A stretch of DNA of 37,251 nt from Pseudomonadales bacterium (lineage in GTDB: Bacteria > Pseudomonadota > Gammaproteobacteria > Pseudomonadales > Azotimanducaceae): assembly GCA_007131295.1 (NCBI GenBank), contig SLQW01000152.1, positions 1 to 37,251 of the forward strand. The letters are read 5' to 3'. Shown piece after piece: positions 33,628 through 37,251 of this stretch (its first letter is position 1; every line of letters starts with the position of its first letter). Below the pieces are notes generated by a model. The model ran no database searches. It was given only the letters and a program-made list of their open reading frames with translations, and was not told the origin of the DNA. Position numbers and translations under genes: made by a program.

Positions 33628-34551
33628 GTGGCAGGTAACGGCCAGTGGGATCTCAACGGCATCGTAACCGGACTCGCCGAGGCGCGGGAGGACTGGCGTC
33701 GGCGCCGCAGCCGCGAGCGGGATCTCGGCGATCGCGAGTTTCCTTCAGTAGAACGGGTGGCCGATGCTGTGCAGCTGCTGCGCGGCGCCCTGTTTCCGCT
33801 TCGCCTCGGACCCTCGGATCTGCAACGTGACGGCGAGGACTTCTACGTTGGTCATGCCCTCGATCGGGCGCTGCATGCTCTGGTGGAGGAGGCCCGGCTG
33901 GAGCTTTCGAACCGTCGTCTCGGGCATCGCGAACGCACTCCCGAGGAGGCCCGCGATCAGGCGCGCGACCGCATCGCCGAATTCGCGCATACGCTGCCGC
34001 GGCTGAGGCGGCTGCTCGACGAAGACGTGGAAGCCGCCTATGCCGGCGATCCGGCAGCGCGCAGTGTGGACGAGGTACTGCTGTGCTATCCGGGCATTCT
34101 CGCGTTGATCCACCATCGCATCGCGCACGAACTCTACCGCCTTGACCTCACCCTGCTTGCGCGGATCATCGCCGAACTCGCCCACTCGGAGACCGGGATC
34201 GACATCCATCCAGGTGCCACCATCGGCCACTACTTCTTCATCGACCACGGCACCGGCGTGGTCATCGGTGAGACTGCCGAGATCGGCGACAACGTGCGCC
34301 TTTATCAGGCCGTTACTCTGGGCGCCAAGCGCTTCGAGGTCGATGCGGACGGGGCGCTCGCCAAGGGCCAGCCGCGGCATCCCATCGTGGAGGACGACGT
34401 GGTGATCTACGCCGGCGCGACGCTCCTCGGCCGAATCACCATCGGCCGCGGTTCAACCATCGGGGGCAACGTCTGGCTCACGCGCAGCGTCCCGGCCGGC
34501 TCCCAGATCACCCAGGCCCGCTCCGAACAGCAGGACGCCTCCCCCGACTGA
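33628..34551 (+). CDS. epsC: Serine O-acetyltransferase, EpsC type
   Basis: A 307-residue hexapeptide-repeat acyltransferase making O-acetylserine for cysteine synthesis. The N-terminal helical domain (about 1-165) ends in YPGILALIHHRIAHELYRL; the left-handed beta helix reads TGIDIHPGATIGHYFFIDHG, then GVVIGETAEIGDNVRLYQAV, with catalytic His residues in these blocks. The length fits the longer EpsC-type enzymes. Start GTG 33628 is preceded by a G-rich ribosome site; the upstream extension is unlikely. It converges with the acyl-CoA dehydrogenase gene. Confidence 0.88.
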   Translation: MAGNGQWDLNGIVTGLAEAREDWRRRRSRERDLGDREFPSVERVADAVQLLRGALFPLRLGPSDLQRDGEDFYVGHALDRALHALVEEARLELSNRRLGHRERTPEEARDQARDRIAEFAHTLPRLRRLLDEDVEAAYAGDPAARSVDEVLLCYPGILALIHHRIAHELYRLDLTLLARIIAELAHSETGIDIHPGATIGHYFFIDHGTGVVIGETAEIGDNVRLYQAVTLGAKRFEVDADGALAKGQPRHPIVEDDVVIYAGATLLGRITIGRGSTIGGNVWLTRSVPAGSQITQARSEQQDASPD

Positions 34552-34593
34552 CCCAAAGCGGGCTACCCGGGTCCGCACCGTATCTCTTTGCCG

Positions 34594-35829
34594 CTACAGC
34601 AGGTCGCCGCCGCAGGCACCAGCCGTAGTGCCGGTGGCCTTGAAGGCCTTGATGACGTTACGGCCCGTCGTCCACTTGTGGACCTCGTCCGGCCCATCCA
34701 CCAGGCGCTGGGAACGGATGTGGGTGTACCAGGCTGCCAGGGGTGTATCCCGCGAGTAGCCGAGCGCACCGTGGAGCTGGATCGCCGTGTCCACCACCTT
34801 GTGCACCATGTTGGCGAGAAACACCTTGGCGATGCCGTTCTCCTGGCGCATGTCCATCTTCCGCTCGGCCTTGTAAGCGATGTGCAGGAGCATCAGCCGC
34901 GCGATGTAGAGCTCGCTCGCGCACTCGGCAAGCATGAACTGAACAGCCTGGCGCTCGTCCAGCGGCTTGCCGAAAGTGGTGCGATTGGTGACGTGAGCAG
35001 TCGCCATGTCCAGCGCCCGCTGCGCCATGGCCACGTTGTGCATGCCGTGACGCAGACGACCGTAGGCGAGCCGATGCTGGCCCATGTTGAAGCCCTGCCC
35101 TTCACCGCCGAGCAGGTTCTCCGCCGGTACTTCGAGATCCTTGATCTCGACCTCGGAGTGTCCGCCGCCGAGGATGTGAGACAGCGGCCCTTCGACCGCC
35201 ATGGTCTTGATGTCCCGCTTGATGATGTAGCCAGGATTCGGCAGCTCGACGATGAAAGTCGAAAACTGCTGGTGACGCGGTGCGTCCGGGTTCGTCTTCG
35301 CCATCACCACGGCGATGTCGGCGACGCTCGCGGCCGAGGAGAACCACTTTTCGCCATTGAGCACATAGCGGTCGTTGTCGACCTTCTCGGCCCGCGTCTG
35401 CATCCCGGTGGCGTCCGCTCCCGCCGCCTTCTCCGTCATGGAGTAGCAGATCCGCTTCTCCCCGTTGAGCAGGGGCTTCAAGTACTTCTCCTTCTGGAAC
35501 TCGGTGCCGTGCTCGAGCAACGTGAGCATGGTGGCGTCGTCCGGCCCCTGGGTGTTCAGGGACAGGGCGCCGAGGTAGCTCTCGCCGAGCTCCATCTGCA
35601 CGAGCGCGTTGGCGAGCGGGCCAAGCCCCATGCCTCCATGCTCCTTGGGAATGAACGGACACCAGAGCCCCTGCGAGCGCGCCTTTTTGCGCAGCTCACC
35701 GAGGACGGTCTTGTAATCCTCGCCGTCCAGCAGGCGCTGCTCCGCCGGGACGCACTCGTCGTGTACCCACTGGCGGACTTTCTCTCTGATCGCCTTGGCT
35801 TCCGCCGGGATCTCGAAATCGATGGCCAT
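34594..35829 (-). CDS. Acyl-CoA dehydrogenase
   Basis: A 411-residue FAD-dependent dehydrogenase that introduces the alpha-beta double bond in acyl-CoA. Seen: CYSMTEKAAGADATGMQTRA and GEKWFSSAASVADIAVVM (FAD/substrate signature), RTTFGKPLDERQAVQFMLAE, and the C-terminal QLHGALGYSRDTPLAAWY followed by RLVDGPDEVHKWTTGR. The last motif resembles ACAD10/11-type and FadE-like enzymes for longer or branched chains. The GAGGAGAGG site precedes ATG 35829. It stands alone on the minus strand; it may act with the acyl-CoA genes at 26-29 kb, but this is not shown by linkage. Confidence 0.9.
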   Translation of the reverse strand: MAIDFEIPAEAKAIREKVRQWVHDECVPAEQRLLDGEDYKTVLGELRKKARSQGLWCPFIPKEHGGMGLGPLANALVQMELGESYLGALSLNTQGPDDATMLTLLEHGTEFQKEKYLKPLLNGEKRICYSMTEKAAGADATGMQTRAEKVDNDRYVLNGEKWFSSAASVADIAVVMAKTNPDAPRHQQFSTFIVELPNPGYIIKRDIKTMAVEGPLSHILGGGHSEVEIKDLEVPAENLLGGEGQGFNMGQHRLAYGRLRHGMHNVAMAQRALDMATAHVTNRTTFGKPLDERQAVQFMLAECASELYIARLMLLHIAYKAERKMDMRQENGIAKVFLANMVHKVVDTAIQLHGALGYSRDTPLAAWYTHIRSQRLVDGPDEVHKWTTGRNVIKAFKATGTTAGACGGDLL

Positions 35830-35906
35830 TACTCATCCTCTCCTCGTTATGTCGACGATGCATAGTGAGCGATCCCTTCAGGCAAGCCAACTCGAAGCGC
35901 AAGGCT

Positions 35907-35940
35907 CGCCGCACACGGATCGCCGCACACGGATCGCCGC
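35907..35940. repeat. Short tandem repeat, 14-bp unit, 2.4 copies
   Basis: CGCCGCACACGGAT occurs at 35907-35920 and 35921-35934, followed by CGCCGC. It lies in the region between the divergent dehydrogenase and lipoprotein genes. No function is evident; replication slippage can produce it. Confidence 0.6.
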
Positions 35941-36015
35941 GACTGGATGAGGCCGCCCATCATTGCTAGGGTCGGATCAGTGCAACCACATGACTCCGAC
36001 CACGTATCGGGGTCT

Positions 36016-36091
36016 GGTCCGTTGTCGCCGGGTTCGACCGGCGGCTGCCGATGCTCCCGGGGCGACGGGCATCCATCCGGAGGGACGGACC
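36016..36091 (+). promoter_or_regulatory. Possible structured 5' leader of the lipoprotein gene
   Basis: GGTCCGT (36016-36022) pairs with ACGGACC (36085-36091), which abuts the start codon; inside it GTCGCC (36024-36029) pairs with GGCGAC (36060-36065). The ribosome site GGAGGG (36079-36084) lies next to the outer arm, so folding could limit translation. Weak evidence in GC-rich DNA. Confidence 0.3.
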
Positions 36092-37251
36092 ATGGATAGT
36101 TCAGCCTATCGCGCCCGCGCGATCGCACACGGCAAGACTCTGACGTTCGCCGCCGCACTGCTCCTCGTGGCGGCCTGCGCGCCGGATCACGATCCTGGCG
36201 ACCACGCCACTCACGATCGGACCGCCGGCGCGCATGACCATGACCACGAACTGGACATCGCCGCGCACGAACTCGGCGACATCGACTTTCGCGCCGCCTG
36301 TGACGCAGAAGCGGCGGCGCGCATCAATGACGGCCTCGGCTACCTGCATCACATGATGTACGAACAGGCGCGGACGACCTTCCGCGGCGTGTCCGAGCAC
36401 TACCCGGACTGCGCCATGGGCCATTGGGGCGTGGCGTTGACGCTGTTCCAACCGCTGTGGCCGACGCGCCCTTCGGCAGACGAAATCCAGGAGGGCTGGC
36501 AGGCCGTGCAGCGCGCCCGGGACGCCGAGCCGGGGTCAGCGCGCGATCAAGCGCTGGTCGACGCGGTCGCAGCGTTCTACCGCGATCCGGACGATGCCGG
36601 CTGGTGGACCCGGATCCGGCGCTGGGCGGACGGCATGGAGGCTGCCTACGAAGCGCATCCGGACGATGCGGACACGGCCGCGTTCTACGCATTGTCCCGT
36701 CTGACACTGGCCTATGTAGACGAGGATGATCGCGCCGAGCTGCACGAGCAGGCTGCCCAGGTGCTGCGGGGCGTCCACGCCGATATGCCGGGCCACCCGG
36801 GAGCCATGCACTATCTCATTCATGCCGACGACGTGGACGGTCGTGCCGACCGCAACCTGGACATCGTCGAGGATTACAGCGACATCGCGCCGGAGGTTCC
36901 GCACGCATTGCACATGCCGAGTCATCTCTATGTCCGTCTCGGCAAATGGCCGGAGACGATCGAATGGAATGCGCGCTCCGCAGACGCGGCGCTGAACTTC
37001 CCGGTCGGCGATACCATCTCCTTCCACTACCTGCATGCCATCGACTACAAGGTGTACGGCTACCTGCAGCGCGGCGAGGATGAAAAGGCCGATGCCATCG
37101 CCGCCACCGCACTCGGTAAGGGGCCGCACCAGCCCAGCTTCAACAGCGCGTTCCACCTCGCCGCGATTCCTGCCCGGCTCGCCGTGGAGCGTCGCGACTG
37201 GGATGCTGCGCGTGCGCTTGAAGCACGCACGCCGGACGACCAGCCCTGGGA
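36092..37251 (+). CDS. Lipoprotein with TPR-like helical repeats, cut by the window end
   Basis: The frame is open from ATG 36092 to the last base (386 codons, no stop), so the gene continues outside. It starts with a lipoprotein signal (TFAAALLLVAAC, lipidated Cys near 29), a His- and Asp-rich linker (AHDHDHELDIAAHELGDIDF), then helical repeats such as RINDGLGYLHHMMYEQART, CAMGHWGVALTLF and MPGHPGAMHYLIHADD, with HALHMPSHLYVRLGKW further on. The conserved His-rich repeat type is seen in TPR-like proteins of unknown function in environmental bacteria. GGAGGG precedes the ATG. The His-rich linker might bind metal, but this is a guess. Confidence 0.82.
   Translation, partial: MDSSAYRARAIAHGKTLTFAAALLLVAACAPDHDPGDHATHDRTAGAHDHDHELDIAAHELGDIDFRAACDAEAAARINDGLGYLHHMMYEQARTTFRGVSEHYPDCAMGHWGVALTLFQPLWPTRPSADEIQEGWQAVQRARDAEPGSARDQALVDAVAAFYRDPDDAGWWTRIRRWADGMEAAYEAHPDDADTAAFYALSRLTLAYVDEDDRAELHEQAAQVLRGVHADMPGHPGAMHYLIHADDVDGRADRNLDIVEDYSDIAPEVPHALHMPSHLYVRLGKWPETIEWNARSADAALNFPVGDTISFHYLHAIDYKVYGYLQRGEDEKADAIAATALGKGPHQPSFNSAFHLAAIPARLAVERRDWDAARALEARTPDDQPW

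Noticed and set aside
1-37251. CRISPR arrays, tRNA or rRNA genes, prophage or toxin-antitoxin pairs
   Set aside because: I looked for regular repeat-spacer units, cloverleaf-like sequences and typical gene pairs and found none.

Overview
The window is GC-rich, densely packed chromosomal DNA. Its gene content points to a heterotrophic gammaproteobacterium: a TonB-dependent receptor, an RND pump, RarD, a PilZ protein, an EpsC-type serine acetyltransferase, several acyl-CoA enzymes and a Baeyer-Villiger monooxygenase. I cannot place it to genus from sequence alone. I recognised no rRNA, tRNA, CRISPR array, phage or plasmid genes.

Layout. 1-2205: a Nif11-type leader-peptide precursor followed in the same frame by a PrmC-like methyltransferase, a possible minimal RiPP pair, closed by a hairpin. 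2306-4152: a Baeyer-Villiger flavin monooxygenase. 4196-4808: two gene remnants meeting head to head. 4865-6404: a small coiled-coil stress-type protein, a perfect 18-bp palindrome, and three small hypothetical proteins. 6444-8092: a decayed amidohydrolase joined out of frame to an NDUFA9-type reductase gene. 8199-8362: a MITE-like element.

8359-16621 looks like one functional unit: TetR regulator and sulfatase (overlapping genes), TonB receptor and GH3 glycosidase (overlapping genes), and a divergent GPH-type sugar symporter. Four dyads of the form TNTCC-N4-GNATA or close variants lie in the two promoter regions, so TetR probably controls the whole unit. The likely job is uptake, desulfation and hydrolysis of a sulfated glycoside, with export or import of the product by the symporter.

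16636-17511 is an aminoglycoside-phosphotransferase-fold kinase. 17662-22811 holds a truncated Asp-box (sialidase-like) lipoprotein and a two-gene RND efflux module bounded on both sides by related short elements whose outer ends are perfect 12-bp inverted repeats. 22812-25026: alpha/beta hydrolase, PilZ protein and SDR. 25066-25225: a cluster of REP-like palindromes, with a further copy at 29831-29870. 25220-29773 (minus strand): RarD-type permease, acyl-CoA synthetase, enoyl-CoA hydratase and an MFS permease, the last three with overlapping ends. 29966-30793: a methyltransferase. 30849-33230: an unusual tri-c-heme protein with a cytochrome cd1-like propeller, preceded by an FNR-like box. 33628-37251: EpsC-type serine acetyltransferase, an acyl-CoA dehydrogenase, and a lipoprotein with helical repeats cut by the window edge.
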